44,262 nt of DNA from NCBI GenBank assembly GCA_902781895.1, contig CACZLA010000021.1, positions 1 through 44,262 on the forward strand. Direction: 5' to 3'. The translations under genes were made by a program, and so were the position numbers. Shown piece after piece: positions 13,676 to 22,897 of the stretch; within the stretch, counting starts at the first letter, position 1; each line of letters opens with the position of its first letter. The notes beneath the pieces are model-generated. The model was not told the origin of the DNA. It did not search any database and was given only the letters and a program-made list of their open reading frames with translations. The DNA comes from an uncultured Lachnospiraceae bacterium. Its GTDB lineage: Bacteria > Bacillota > Clostridia > Lachnospirales > Lachnospiraceae.

Positions 13676-15343
13676 CTATATATCGAAGCATCCGCCTCCG
13701 ATAAACTCTCTAAGCAACGAATTGTTCGGAACACTCTGAACATCTATTCCCAGAAAGTAATCCAAAAACTTAAGCAGTCTTTTCGCTTCGTAATATTCCT
13801 CCGAATCCTCAGGAACACTGAATAGCAGCGGTTCTGCAAATATCTTTATGGCTGACAGCTCATAAATGATAGCTGAGTTGAACATTGCATCCGCCTCATC
13901 CTGAAACGGGAATATATTTTTGTTTTCACCTGCTCTTACATTATCCCAAAGAGAAATGCTTCTCTGTGGACTATGACCTCTCGTTCTTGCATCTCTTACT
14001 ATCCTTCTGAGAAGTCTGGTGTCCGTAGTCGAGATACGATTATGCTCATCTATATTAAGCTGCGTAAGAGCACTTATATATATCTTGAAGCAGCTTTCCT
14101 TCGGAAGTGATTCCGTAGATTCCGGATTCAGCGCATGTATGCCCTCAACCACAAGAACATCATCTGCGTCCAGTCTCAGCATGTTTCCGTTAAATATTTT
14201 CTTCCCCACAACAAAATCAAATGTAGGCATATCCGCCTCTTTACCATTCAGCAGATCTGTCATGGTATCATTAAACAGCTTAAGGTCCATAGCCTCGATG
14301 CACTCAAAGTCATATTTTCCTTCTGCATCCCTCGGAGTATTCTCTCTTTCTTTAAAGAAGTTATCCATAGCTATAGGATGCGGTTTTTTACCCATGGTTC
14401 TCAGCTGAACGCTGAGTCTGTTGGAAAATGTAGTCTTACCGGATGACGATGGTCCGGCTATAAGTACAATACGTTTATCGTTTTTCACAACCTCTTCGGC
14501 TATATCCGCTATCTGCTTTTCCATCAGAGCTTCCTGAATAAGAATCAGATCATTTGTTCTGCCTTCAACTATAGCATCATTCAATTCGCCGACCTGACTT
14601 ATTCCTATCTGTCTGCCCCAGTCCTCTGCTCCGTTGAGTATACTGTAAAGGCTCTTCTGAGGCTTATATTCCTTCGGAAGCTCCATAGTTCCCTTTAGTG
14701 GAATAACCAGTACAAAACCATCTGCAAACTTTACAAGATCAAAAGCCTTCAGGCAGCCGGTTGACGGAACCATGAATCCGTAGTAGTAATCCTGGTAACC
14801 ATCAAGCTCATATATATTTATCCTTGAAGATCTTCTGTATTTCAGCAGCTCGGCTTTTCCCGGAAGATTTCTGGCATTGAAGACCTCTCTCATATCTCTG
14901 GTTGAGTATGTCTTCTTTTCAAACTTTATATCCCGGGCTACCAGTTCATTCATCCTTACCTTGATCTTTTCGAGAAGCTCATCCGTGATCCGTATATCCC
15001 TTTTGCAGCCGGTTATCCTACAGAAGAAACCGCTGCCCAGAGAATACATTATCTCTATCCTGTAATCATCATCATTACCACCGATCACATCCCTTGCAGA
15101 TTTAAGCATAAGCATGGATATGCTTCTCTTATAAAGATCGACACCTATATTAGAAGTTATCGAAAGCAGTGAAACTGTTGCATCAGAAAATAATTTAAAT
15201 GATAACTCCCTCAGTCTGCCATTCACCTTCGCAGCAACTGCATCTGTGTCTCCAGCCTTCCGGGCTATTTCAAGCAGAGATGCTCCGGTTTCGACTTCGA
15301 TATTTTTTTCAAGGTCACCCTCAAATACTTTTATTTTGATCAT
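13676..15343 (-). CDS. TGS domain-uridine kinase-like fusion protein
   Basis: 555 residues from the ATG at 15343. This start was chosen because a GGAGAAGGA site lies just before it and MIKIKVFEG opens a TGS fold. Order: N-terminal TGS/ThrRS-like part (ASLLEIARKAG, AAKVNGRLREL), a tRNA-synthetase-like second domain, then a phosphoribulokinase/uridine-kinase P-loop domain with GPSSSGKTT at about 297-305, DNFFKERENTP, and VVEGIHALNP. The combination is a known Firmicutes-type protein usually annotated as nucleoside kinase or uridine kinase, without a proven role. Its 3' end faces rnpB; its start lies 42 bases from the trmK stop, so it may belong to the dnaG-rpoD-trmK transcript. Confidence 0.85.
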   Translation of the reverse strand: MIKIKVFEGDLEKNIEVETGASLLEIARKAGDTDAVAAKVNGRLRELSFKLFSDATVSLLSITSNIGVDLYKRSISMLMLKSARDVIGGNDDDYRIEIMYSLGSGFFCRITGCKRDIRITDELLEKIKVRMNELVARDIKFEKKTYSTRDMREVFNARNLPGKAELLKYRRSSRINIYELDGYQDYYYGFMVPSTGCLKAFDLVKFADGFVLVIPLKGTMELPKEYKPQKSLYSILNGAEDWGRQIGISQVGELNDAIVEGRTNDLILIQEALMEKQIADIAEEVVKNDKRIVLIAGPSSSGKTTFSNRLSVQLRTMGKKPHPIAMDNFFKERENTPRDAEGKYDFECIEAMDLKLFNDTMTDLLNGKEADMPTFDFVVGKKIFNGNMLRLDADDVLVVEGIHALNPESTESLPKESCFKIYISALTQLNIDEHNRISTTDTRLLRRIVRDARTRGHSPQRSISLWDNVRAGENKNIFPFQDEADAMFNSAIIYELSAIKIFAEPLLFSVPEDSEEYYEAKRLLKFLDYFLGIDVQSVPNNSLLREFIGGGCFDI

Positions 15344-15385
15344 TTTCCTTCTCCATATCATATAAGAATTTTTGTCTCATTCATA

Positions 15386-16120
15386 TCATATAAGTTCAAG
15401 CACATTCTCTATATCTTCTATCTCACTTCTTAGCTGTGACATACGATTTATTACATTTCCCCCGGTCTGCTTTGACATCCGGCAGAATAACCCCTGATAA
15501 TTTTCTTCCTGCTTTTGCAGATATTCTTTCAGAACGGGATGCTTTTTCTCTATCAGTTTTTCTCCGTAGGTATCATATAAGAAACGCGTTTTTTCATCTA
15601 TACTATCGTAGCTTCCGGAAGAAACGTTAAGGCTCCTATCATCCATAACAGCCTTAATGACATTATAATACTTTCCATCCTCCGAGAGCATTTCCTCATC
15701 CATAATAATAAATCCATGTTCTCTGAGAAAGGTTCTTACAAGAGGTATATCCGACTGCGGAGAAAGGACAAGTTCATAATTATTACTTATCTTATGTAAA
15801 CCACCCGAAATGATATCTATTATAAGATTTCCGCCCATTCCGGCGATAACGGCGCAGTCACTCTCCCCCGCCTCCAAAGCTTCAAATCCATTTGAAAGTC
15901 TCGTTTCAATTTTATCAGAAAGAGCCCTGCTTTCTATATTGCTCCTTGCAATACCAAGAGGGCCCTCAGCAACGTCCATGGCATAAACCTTTTTTGCTAT
16001 CCCTTCTTCCACAAGATAGATAGATATATAACCATGATCACAGCCGATATCGGCAACTACCCTTCCGGGTGTCACCATATCGACAATACATTTCATCCTT
16101 TTTGACAGTTTTATACTCAT
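15386..16120 (-). CDS. trmK: tRNA (adenine-22-N1)-methyltransferase
   Basis: 244 residues with the SAM-binding motif VADIGCDHGYISIYL, the acidic strand YAMDVAEGPL, the conserved VIAGMGGNLIIDI and LSPQSDI near the active site. This is the TrmK family, which uses S-adenosylmethionine to methylate A22 of certain tRNAs. It is the usual neighbour of rpoD (sigA) in Firmicutes, as here, 31 bases downstream. Its ribosome site AAGGAG (minus strand, 16132-16137) lies inside an imperfect copy of the last bases of rpoD. The C-terminal part has the expected helical region (DTYGEKLIEKKHPVLKEYL). Confidence 0.93.
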   Translation of the reverse strand: MSIKLSKRMKCIVDMVTPGRVVADIGCDHGYISIYLVEEGIAKKVYAMDVAEGPLGIARSNIESRALSDKIETRLSNGFEALEAGESDCAVIAGMGGNLIIDIISGGLHKISNNYELVLSPQSDIPLVRTFLREHGFIIMDEEMLSEDGKYYNVIKAVMDDRSLNVSSGSYDSIDEKTRFLYDTYGEKLIEKKHPVLKEYLQKQEENYQGLFCRMSKQTGGNVINRMSQLRSEIEDIENVLELI

Positions 16121-16169
16121 CAGTTAAGGAACTCCTTTATAGTTATTTTGATCAGTCAAGGAACTCCTT
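16119..16169. repeat. 19-bp direct repeat linking the rpoD end and the trmK ribosome site
   Basis: The sequence ATCAGTTAAGGAACTCCTT at 16119-16137 recurs with one change (C for T) at 16151-16169. One copy encodes the last codons and stop of rpoD; the other forms the leader and ribosome binding site of trmK. The period is 32 bases. Confidence 0.9.
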
Positions 16170-17468
16170 AAGCTTACGTGAACGACTTGGATGTCTGAGC
16201 TTTCTCAGTGCTTTTGCCTCTATCTGTCTGATACGCTCACGTGTTACATTAAACTCTTTTCCAACCTCTTCAAGGGTTCTTGATCTTCCGTCATCAAGTC
16301 CGAATCTGAGTCTGAGTACCTTCTGTTCTCTCTCTGTAAGTGTTCCGAGAACCTCAACAAGCTGTTCCTTAAGGATCATTGATGCGGCTGCATCCGAAGG
16401 TGCAGGAACATCATCATCCGGAAGGAAGTCTCCCAGGTGGCTGTCCTCCTCCTCACCTATAGGTGTTTCAAGAGATACAGGCTCCTGTGATATCTTCTGT
16501 ATTTCTCTGACTCTGTCAACGGGGATATCCATTTCCTCTGCGATTTCTTCCGGACTCGGCTCACGACCAAGCTCCTGAAGAAGCTGTCTTGAAACTCTGG
16601 TCAGCTTATTTATTGTTTCAACCATATGAACAGGGATACGGATAGTTCTTGCCTGATCGGCTATAGCTCTTGTTATAGCCTGTCTTATCCACCATGTTGC
16701 ATAAGTAGAGAACTTATATCCCTTTCGATAATCAAACTTCTCAACAGCCTTAATAAGACCCATATTACCTTCCTGGATCAGGTCAAGGAAGAGCATACCA
16801 CGGCCCACATATCTTTTTGCGATACTGACAACAAGACGAAGGTTTGCCTCAGCCAGCTGCTTCTTTGCAACCTCATCTCCCTGCTCCATTCTCTTTGCCA
16901 GCTCTATTTCTTCATCGGCTGTAAGCAGCTGTACCTTACCAATCTCCTTCAGGTACATTCTTACAGGGTCTTCAAGACTTACACCCTCGGGAACAGACAT
17001 ATCTATCTTCTCAAGATCTATCTCTTCCTCTTCGGAAAGCTCGAACTCGATATCATCATCATCTATATCATCATCATCGGTTATATTCAGTACTTCAACC
17101 TTATTTTTCTCAAAGTACTCAAGTGCCTTAGCAAGATAATCAGGTGTGAGAAGTGTGGGAACATCCTTGAGAATATCAACGATGTCATCATCACGAAGAA
17201 CATTATTTTTCTTCTTCGCTACCTTCAGCAGATCCTTCATGCGGTCGTCGAAGAGCTTCTCTCTTTCTTCTTCAGTCATATCGTCGGCAACATTTTCATT
17301 TGCCTCATCGATAGTAGGCTGATCGTCTATCTCATCCTCAAAATCAGGATCGATATCCGGATCCCCATCGACGTCAGGATTCTGACCAGCCTCTGCATTT
17401 TGAAGCTCCATCATCTCCTGCTCCTTCATTTCCTGTTCCTTCTCTGCCTTTGTCTTTCTTTTAGCCAT
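16152..17468 (-). CDS. rpoD: RNA polymerase primary sigma factor (sigma-70/SigA)
   Basis: 438 residues. A very acidic leader of about 70 residues comes first, then a region 1.1-like helical part ([22 protein letters not shown]) and region 1.2 ([21 protein letters not shown]). Region 2 follows with [20 protein letters not shown] and [19 protein letters not shown], then region 3 and region 4.2 with [21 protein letters not shown]. All promoter-recognition segments of a primary sigma factor are present. It lies 15 bases after dnaG and upstream of trmK, the normal macromolecular-synthesis arrangement. The many TTGACA/TATAAT-like promoters in this window fit its expected specificity. Confidence 0.97.
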   Translation of the reverse strand: MAKRKTKAEKEQEMKEQEMMELQNAEAGQNPDVDGDPDIDPDFEDEIDDQPTIDEANENVADDMTEEEREKLFDDRMKDLLKVAKKKNNVLRDDDIVDILKDVPTLLTPDYLAKALEYFEKNKVEVLNITDDDDIDDDDIEFELSEEEEIDLEKIDMSVPEGVSLEDPVRMYLKEIGKVQLLTADEEIELAKRMEQGDEVAKKQLAEANLRLVVSIAKRYVGRGMLFLDLIQEGNMGLIKAVEKFDYRKGYKFSTYATWWIRQAITRAIADQARTIRIPVHMVETINKLTRVSRQLLQELGREPSPEEIAEEMDIPVDRVREIQKISQEPVSLETPIGEEEDSHLGDFLPDDDVPAPSDAAASMILKEQLVEVLGTLTEREQKVLRLRFGLDDGRSRTLEEVGKEFNVTRERIRQIEAKALRKLRHPSRSRKLKEFLD

Positions 17469-17483
17469 TACTTTTTCCTCTTT

Positions 17484-19298
17484 CTATAATGTGATTTTTA
17501 TTTTTTTAAGTTCGTTTTTCTTACGTGCAAGCTCTATCTGACTTACATTGCCTGACTTTTTCAGTTCCTTATCTATGTTATCCATTTTTATCTTGATGAT
17601 AAGATCTGTCAGGACTTTTTCCATCACGGAAGGTGTGGTATCAAATTCCAGTTCCTTCGTGAATATTTCGCTTACTTTTTCCTGCGACTCGGTATCATCA
17701 AAACTGTTAAGTATGGTTGCCGGAACTACTTCGCCCTTTTCCCGGTATTGATCAAATATCTGCTTTGCCACACCGGATATAATATCTTCCGTAAAATCCT
17801 TCTCCGATATCACCTTCGCCAGCTTATCAAACAAATACTGATTATTGACCATCAGCGTCAGAAGATATTTCTCGTTTTCTTCCGCCGGATTTTCTTTTTT
17901 CTTTTCAACCTGCCCGGGGCGCTCTTGAACCGGTCTCTCAGCAGGCTGATTCGGAACCTCCCGGCTCCTGAAATCCATCCTGTCTGCCAGGCTCTCCTCT
18001 GCCAGTCCGGACATTCCGACCTCGGTAACTATCTTTGCAAGCTCCTGCTTATTCAGGAAATACTTCGATGATACGGTATCTATATAATTTGACCGTTCAG
18101 TCGAATCTTCTATACCTGCCAGCAGCCGTCCCGCTGCCTTCATAAATGCCGTCTTGTCTTCAGGATCATTCAGATTGTAGTTTCCGGAGATTACATTTAT
18201 CTCAAAAAGTCTTCCGTTTAATGCATCTCTTACTCTCTCGTCATAGGCCTCCAGACCTTCATTTTTTATAAACTCATCCGGATCCTTATGCGGTTTTAAG
18301 CTTATTATCTTCTGGGACATATCCAGACTTCTCAGAATGCTTATGGCCTTCATGGTGGCAGCCATTCCCGCACCATCGCTGTCATATGCCAGATATACAT
18401 CTGTTGTATATCTTTTTATGAGTCCTGCCTGCCCGGGGGTAAAAGCCGTTCCCAGGGATGCAACCGCATTATCATATCCCGCCTGATGCATAGCTATAAC
18501 ATCCATATATCCCTCGCATAGGATAACGCCCTTTCTTCTGCTGTGTCTTGCAATATTCATCGCAAACAGATTACGCCCCTTAAGGAATATCTCAGTTTCA
18601 CTTGTATTTATGTATTTGGGAAGTGCGTCTCCCAGAACTCTTCCTCCAAACGCTATGATCTTACCGTTTATATCCGTAATCGGAACCATAACACGGTTCC
18701 AGAACCGATCCTGCGGACCTTTTTTCTCATCAAATAATACCAGTCCCGCGGCTCTCATAAGTTCATCGGAATAGCCCTTTGACTTCAGATATTTATATAA
18801 ATCATCTTTGTAGATATCCGCATACCCAAGACCAAACTTATTTATGGTCTCATCCGTAAAGCCTCGTTTTCTGTAATAATCATATCCCAGCTTTCCTCTT
18901 TCGGTTTTGGTAAGCAGATAATGGAAATATGCCGCCGCACTTTTATTTACTTCGTAGAGCATCGCCTTCCACGACTGTTTTTTCTTTTCCTCCTCAGTCA
19001 TATCCTTTTCGGGAAGTGTTATTCCGGCTCTTTTCGCCAGATACTGGATAGCCTCGGGAAATGTAAAGTTCTCATACTTCATTACGAAGGTAAATACATT
19101 TCCGCCGACTCCGCATCCAAAGCAGTGATACATCTGCTTCTCCCGGCTGACTGTAAAGGATGGTGTCTTCTCAGTGTGAAAAGGACAGCAGCACTTATAA
19201 GAATTACCTGATTTTTTTAGACCTGCGTACTCGGAAATGACATCAACGATATCATTACTGCTACGCACCTGCTCCACTGTTTCATCCGAATAATACAT
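17484..19298 (-). CDS. dnaG: DNA primase
   Basis: 604 residues. The N-terminal CHC2 zinc finger has C38, H41, C59 and C62 (CPFHTEKTPSF and CFGCGVGGN). The central polymerase core holds FGGRVLGDALPKYINTSET, and the TOPRIM segment shows VILCEGYMDVIAMHQAG and LAYDSDGAG. The C-terminal third is the less conserved helicase-binding part. It makes RNA primers for replication. It is the first gene of the dnaG-rpoD-trmK run and shares a short AT-rich upstream region (19299-19435) with a divergent gene. A linker with PAERPVQERPGQVEKKKEN lies before the C-terminal domain. Confidence 0.97.
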   Translation of the reverse strand: MYYSDETVEQVRSSNDIVDVISEYAGLKKSGNSYKCCCPFHTEKTPSFTVSREKQMYHCFGCGVGGNVFTFVMKYENFTFPEAIQYLAKRAGITLPEKDMTEEEKKKQSWKAMLYEVNKSAAAYFHYLLTKTERGKLGYDYYRKRGFTDETINKFGLGYADIYKDDLYKYLKSKGYSDELMRAAGLVLFDEKKGPQDRFWNRVMVPITDINGKIIAFGGRVLGDALPKYINTSETEIFLKGRNLFAMNIARHSRRKGVILCEGYMDVIAMHQAGYDNAVASLGTAFTPGQAGLIKRYTTDVYLAYDSDGAGMAATMKAISILRSLDMSQKIISLKPHKDPDEFIKNEGLEAYDERVRDALNGRLFEINVISGNYNLNDPEDKTAFMKAAGRLLAGIEDSTERSNYIDTVSSKYFLNKQELAKIVTEVGMSGLAEESLADRMDFRSREVPNQPAERPVQERPGQVEKKKENPAEENEKYLLTLMVNNQYLFDKLAKVISEKDFTEDIISGVAKQIFDQYREKGEVVPATILNSFDDTESQEKVSEIFTKELEFDTTPSVMEKVLTDLIIKIKMDNIDKELKKSGNVSQIELARKKNELKKIKITL

Positions 19299-19419
19299 TT
19301 TCCCTCACCTAATTTTATGTCCAAAAATGTCGCCCAATTTATTGTTAAACATTTTTCGGAAAAATCCTTTTTTTATTTCCTTTTTTTATTTCATTTTTTT
19401 ATTTTAATTCTTGATTTTG

Positions 19420-19428
19420 TGTTAAAAT
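19420..19428 (+). promoter_or_regulatory. Extended -10 element directly before a start codon
   Basis: TGTTAAAAT ends seven bases before the ATG at 19436, so transcription would begin at or next to the A of the start codon. No clear -35 box or ribosome binding site is seen. The same TGTTAAAAT occurs at 26701-26709 before another gene of the window. Confidence 0.5.
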
Positions 19429-19435
19429 ACATCTT

Positions 19436-20602
19436 ATGGACAAAGAATACTTGAAAAAAATGATATATATATCGGTGTTTATAATCCTCGCTGCCACTGC
19501 TATCCTGGTTCTGTTCCTGCTCAGCAGAGGAAGCTCGGCTGAAGAATCAAAAGCTGATATAAGTACAGAATCCATATCCGATAAGGTAGCTGATTCTGCA
19601 TCTGATAAGAATTCCCAATCATCATCTGATGAAAATGATGAATCCTCATCCGATGAAAATGGAACAAGTTCAACTAACCAGTCTGATGACAACGGAAGTT
19701 TTGATCCTCGTTCCTACGCCGAAAGATATAGGAAAACTGTTGAATCCCAGAAATATATCATCCATGCACTTGGAGGCATGAACGGCACAGACAAATATAT
19801 AAACAGCATTGATCCTCTAAGACTTATTTATGCAGAGGGATACAGACTTTTCGAGGCCGATGTTTCCTTCACCAGTGACGGAAAGCTTGTTCTTGCTCAC
19901 AGTGGCCGGGATAATATCTGGACCAAAAGCGACTGGGAGGATCGTCTGGGACAGGACTTTCCCTTTGAGTCAGAGTCGGGATCCGAATCGGAGTCTGTTA
20001 CGGCCTACGATAAGCATCTTTGCAGCTACGATACCTTCATGAATTTTAAAATACAGAAAAAATATAAGGCAACCAGCTTTAAAGAGCTTGTTATCTTTAT
20101 GGCTGAGCATGACGATATGTTTGTCATGATCGACGGCGGTGAGCGTAGTTACCAGGATACAAAGACCTTCTACTCCGCTATTTTAGAGGAAACCCGTGAA
20201 GCACTGGATGAATTATACATTGAAAGCACTTCATCAGAAGAGAACAATATGCTGAATGATGTTCTCGGCCGTATGGTTGTCGGAGGCCAGACCATAGAAA
20301 TGCTAAACGCAGTAAAGGAGGTCTACGATTTTCCTCTCATTAACTTTTATTATAATTCAAATGATAAAAGAGAGGGAGAATTATGTAAACCTATCGATTT
20401 TATTCATTACTGCGATGACAATGGTGTAAGCAGCTTCAGTGTTTCAAAGGATGTTTATGATCAGATAACCGCTGAAGAACTGGAAAAAAGTACACTTATG
20501 AGCTTTGTATTTACAGTAAATGATCCAGCTGAGGAGGCACGTATAAAGGCATATGGTGCCGATATCATAGGAACCGATTTTCTCTGGGATAAACAGGAAT
20601 AA
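19436..20602 (+). CDS. Membrane-anchored GDPD/PI-PLC-like phosphodiesterase
   Basis: 388 residues. A signal anchor (MIYISVFIILAATAILVLFLL) is followed by a Ser/Asp/Glu-rich linker of about 55 residues with repeated SSDEN-type units. The catalytic-type domain opens with YIIHALGGMNG (near residue 108), FEADVSFTSDGKLVLAHSG, and ends with GADIIGTDFLW. This is the barrel of the glycerophosphodiester phosphodiesterase superfamily. The usual HRG is replaced by HALGG, a form also seen in Clostridia-type members as far as I know. The metal-binding E-x-D and second His are visible. It probably acts outside the membrane on phosphodiester head groups. No ribosome site precedes the ATG. It stands 31 bases before the CobW gene and is probably co-transcribed. 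Confidence 0.75.
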   Translation: MDKEYLKKMIYISVFIILAATAILVLFLLSRGSSAEESKADISTESISDKVADSASDKNSQSSSDENDESSSDENGTSSTNQSDDNGSFDPRSYAERYRKTVESQKYIIHALGGMNGTDKYINSIDPLRLIYAEGYRLFEADVSFTSDGKLVLAHSGRDNIWTKSDWEDRLGQDFPFESESGSESESVTAYDKHLCSYDTFMNFKIQKKYKATSFKELVIFMAEHDDMFVMIDGGERSYQDTKTFYSAILEETREALDELYIESTSSEENNMLNDVLGRMVVGGQTIEMLNAVKEVYDFPLINFYYNSNDKREGELCKPIDFIHYCDDNGVSSFSVSKDVYDQITAEELEKSTLMSFVFTVNDPAEEARIKAYGADIIGTDFLWDKQE

Positions 20603-20633
20603 GCATTTCGGGAGGGGACACAAAAGTACTAAT

Positions 20634-21659
20634 ATGACAAGAATAGATCTTATAACCGGATTCTTAGGCTCCGGTAAAACAACATTTATAAAAGAATACG
20701 CCGGCTATCTGTCTTCACTGGGAAAACGGGTTGCCATCATCGTAAATGATTACGGTGCCATAAATGTGGACAGAATGCTTCTGGGGGATGCTCTCAGCAG
20801 CACCTGTCATCTGGAAATGGTAATCGGTGGAGACGCTGACTGCACCAGAAGGAGACTGAAAACAAAACTGATAACCGTAGCCATGACGGGCTATGACCAT
20901 GTGATCGTCGAACCCTCCGGTATTTTCGAGGTTGAAGAATTCTACGATCTTCTATATGAAGAGCCTCTGGAAAAATGGTATCAAATGGGCAGTGTCATAA
21001 CTATCATGGAAAGCGGCATCAGCGAAGATCTTTCCGGCGAGGCCGAATATATCTTTACTTCACAGATTGCAAAATCGGGAATCGTTATTGTCAGCAAGAT
21101 CAGTCCGGCCCTGGATGCACTCTCCAATCCTGACGCTCTGAACAAACAAAAAGAAGAAGATCTTAAATACATAAACAGCTGTCTTGAAAAGTACGGTTGC
21201 AGCAGACGTCTTGATGATCTTTACTATTGGAAACAGGGTGAGATCACTTCGGAGGATTTTGAAAAAATACTTCGCAGCACATACCACAGCGATGCGTTAC
21301 CGAAATACAGATCCGGAGGTCACCCGGATAATCCGACCGGTGAAATAAACGGTGATTCAAGCGATAATAATTCCTTTGAATCCACCTTCTTCTTTCATCC
21401 AAAGATTGAAACCGAAAAGATTGAAGAAACTGTCAGACTTATATTTGATGATCCGGATACAGGAAATGTGATCCGCCTGAAAGGTTTTCTTAAAAACAGC
21501 GATGATAATTGGCTGGAAATAAACGCAACAAGGCATACTGTAAATATCTGTCCCATCTCCGCCGGGCAAGAACTTTTCATAGTTATCGGAGAAGGGTTGA
21601 ATCATAAAAAAATCCGTTATATACTTAAGTCAGATGAAAAAATAGTTGGTACTGATTGA
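20634..21659 (+). CDS. CobW/P47K-family GTPase lacking the CxCC motif
   Basis: 341 residues. Walker A GFLGSGKT lies at residues 9-16, VIVNDYGAINVD follows, then VIVEPSGIFEVEEFYD, and a CobW C-terminal-like domain (FHPKIETEKIEETVRL, IRLKGFLKNSD) closes it. This is the COG0523 group, mostly metal chaperone or insertion GTPases. The metal-binding CxCC normally found after the first loop is absent: the equivalent segment reads VIGGDADCTRRR (Cys only at 70, with C58 a little before). The metal, if any, is therefore bound differently. The ribosome site GGAGGGG precedes the ATG. A small zinc-ribbon protein follows by 43 bases. Confidence 0.85.
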   Translation: MTRIDLITGFLGSGKTTFIKEYAGYLSSLGKRVAIIVNDYGAINVDRMLLGDALSSTCHLEMVIGGDADCTRRRLKTKLITVAMTGYDHVIVEPSGIFEVEEFYDLLYEEPLEKWYQMGSVITIMESGISEDLSGEAEYIFTSQIAKSGIVIVSKISPALDALSNPDALNKQKEEDLKYINSCLEKYGCSRRLDDLYYWKQGEITSEDFEKILRSTYHSDALPKYRSGGHPDNPTGEINGDSSDNNSFESTFFFHPKIETEKIEETVRLIFDDPDTGNVIRLKGFLKNSDDNWLEINATRHTVNICPISAGQELFIVIGEGLNHKKIRYILKSDEKIVGTD

Positions 21660-21702
21660 TGGGGTTATGATCATTACCGGCTCAGATCAAAGGAGAAGGC
21701 TT

Positions 21703-21894
21703 ATGAAAAAAATCAAGAGAAATGCAGCTCAGTGCCGCAAATGCGGAGATATTATCGAATCCAAATCAAGAACTCAGGTTGTCAGATGCTCTTGTGGAGC
21801 CATATTTATTGAAGGCGGAAAGCACTATCTTAAAAGAGGCTTTAAGGATAGCAAGGATGATCTGATAGAGCTTGTAGAATATGAAGAGGTTTAA
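21703..21894 (+). CDS. Small zinc-ribbon protein (DUF7695-like)
   Basis: 63 residues from the ATG at 21703, chosen because AAAGGAGAAGG stands directly before it; a longer frame to 21646 has no ribosome site and overlaps the CobW gene. Two Cys pairs, CRKCG and CSCG, about 17 residues apart make a zinc ribbon, followed by GGKHYLKRGF and an acidic tail. Small proteins of this form are annotated in Firmicutes as DUF7695, with no known function. It ends just before a bidirectional terminator and is probably the last gene of the 19.4-21.9 kb transcript. Confidence 0.7.
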   Translation: MKKIKRNAAQCRKCGDIIESKSRTQVVRCSCGAIFIEGGKHYLKRGFKDSKDDLIELVEYEEV

Positions 21895-21926
21895 ATTCAA
21901 ATTTAAAAATGATATCTGAAAAGCAC

Positions 21927-21958
21927 GAAAAACCGAAGGACTATTCCTTCGGTTTTTC
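21927..21958. terminator. Bidirectional terminator shared by convergent genes
   Basis: GAAAAACCGAAGGA (21927-21940), loop CTAT, TCCTTCGGTTTTTC (21945-21958): a perfect 14-bp stem with A- and T-runs at both feet. One arm lies inside the last codons (EKPKE) of the convergent DUF624 gene, and the loop contains its stop codon. Confidence 0.88.
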
Positions 21959-22795
21959 AAGTATATCATAAAATTTTCTAAGAAACATCGAACAGGCATA
22001 CGCAAAAAGCGATGTCAGAATAAGAGCCCAGAGATACCATGTATAGAACATTATCTTTGGATTCAGATAATAAATAACTATCGGGAACATCCAGATAAAG
22101 AACATCCTGAACCAAACACTGAGATATGCAAGTGAAAGGATAAGTGCGTTCTTTATCATATTAAAGGTTGTATTCTCATATCTGGCAACCAGAGGAAACT
22201 GAAGTGGTATTGCAAATGCCGCAAGAATAAACTCAAAACCAAGCACTACGAACAGCAGCTTTGCACCCTCACTCTGATTGGTCATCACTATTCCCAACTG
22301 AATATACATCAGATATATATATACAAGATCTATAAGCCATATAATGGTACTCTGCTTAAAATTTGCTTTAAAAGCACGGAAATATTCCTGTTTAACAGGT
22401 GGTTCATCATCAGTAACCATTTTATTTGTTACTGTATAAAGAGCCGTTATAGATGCACCTATCGTAACTATTGGAATACAGGTGATAAAGAAATAAATAT
22501 TAAGATAAAATAGGTCTCCGAGTTTATCCATAATGTTATAAAACTTACGGGCACCCTTAACCTGTTCTCTCGGTTCTTCATTAGGAGTTGTTTTATATTT
22601 ATCAGCTGTTTTCTGGACGGTTTTCTCAGCTTTATTCTCATCCGATATATTTTCCGGTAATTTTACTTCTATCGGCTTATCTTTCATAGCTTTATCTTCT
22701 GCAGTTTTATCTTCCGTCTTTGCAGCTTTATTAGTTTTTTTATTAACTTCTTTATTTTCTATATTTTTTTTATTCTTATTATTCTCTTTAGCCAT
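21941..22795 (-). CDS. DUF624 (YesL-like) membrane protein with charged N-terminal extension
   Basis: About 284 residues from the ATG at 22795; an ATG at 22807 and a TTG at 22822 are also possible because none has a strong ribosome site. The first 85 or so residues are Lys/Glu/Asn-rich and without hydrophobic segments. The rest has about five membrane helices with the DUF624 hallmark NIYFFITCIPIVTIGAS and TALYTVTNKMV. Such proteins usually accompany sugar-uptake ABC transporters of Firmicutes, as here, downstream of the two permeases but behind a terminator. The biochemical role of the family is not established. The terminator hairpin reaches into its last codons. Confidence 0.8.
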   Translation of the reverse strand: MAKENNKNKKNIENKEVNKKTNKAAKTEDKTAEDKAMKDKPIEVKLPENISDENKAEKTVQKTADKYKTTPNEEPREQVKGARKFYNIMDKLGDLFYLNIYFFITCIPIVTIGASITALYTVTNKMVTDDEPPVKQEYFRAFKANFKQSTIIWLIDLVYIYLMYIQLGIVMTNQSEGAKLLFVVLGFEFILAAFAIPLQFPLVARYENTTFNMIKNALILSLAYLSVWFRMFFIWMFPIVIYYLNPKIMFYTWYLWALILTSLFAYACSMFLRKFYDILEKPKE

Positions 22796-22897
22796 AACTC
22801 TGCCCATCTGTTTATATTTCAAAGTATTCAGAACACATAGTATTCAAAATACAAAACACAATTAAGCGTTATTATACTGTATTTATAGTTATAATGC

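Noticed and set aside
15354-15394. 13-bp direct repeat CATATCATATAAG at 15354-15366 and 15382-15394
   Set aside because: Short, AT-rich and in a gene gap; chance is sufficient and no function is suggested.
16626-17489. Long plus-strand open frame (287 residues) opposite rpoD
   Set aside because: Leu/Ile/His-rich antisense translation of conserved sigma-factor sequence; no ribosome site and no family features.
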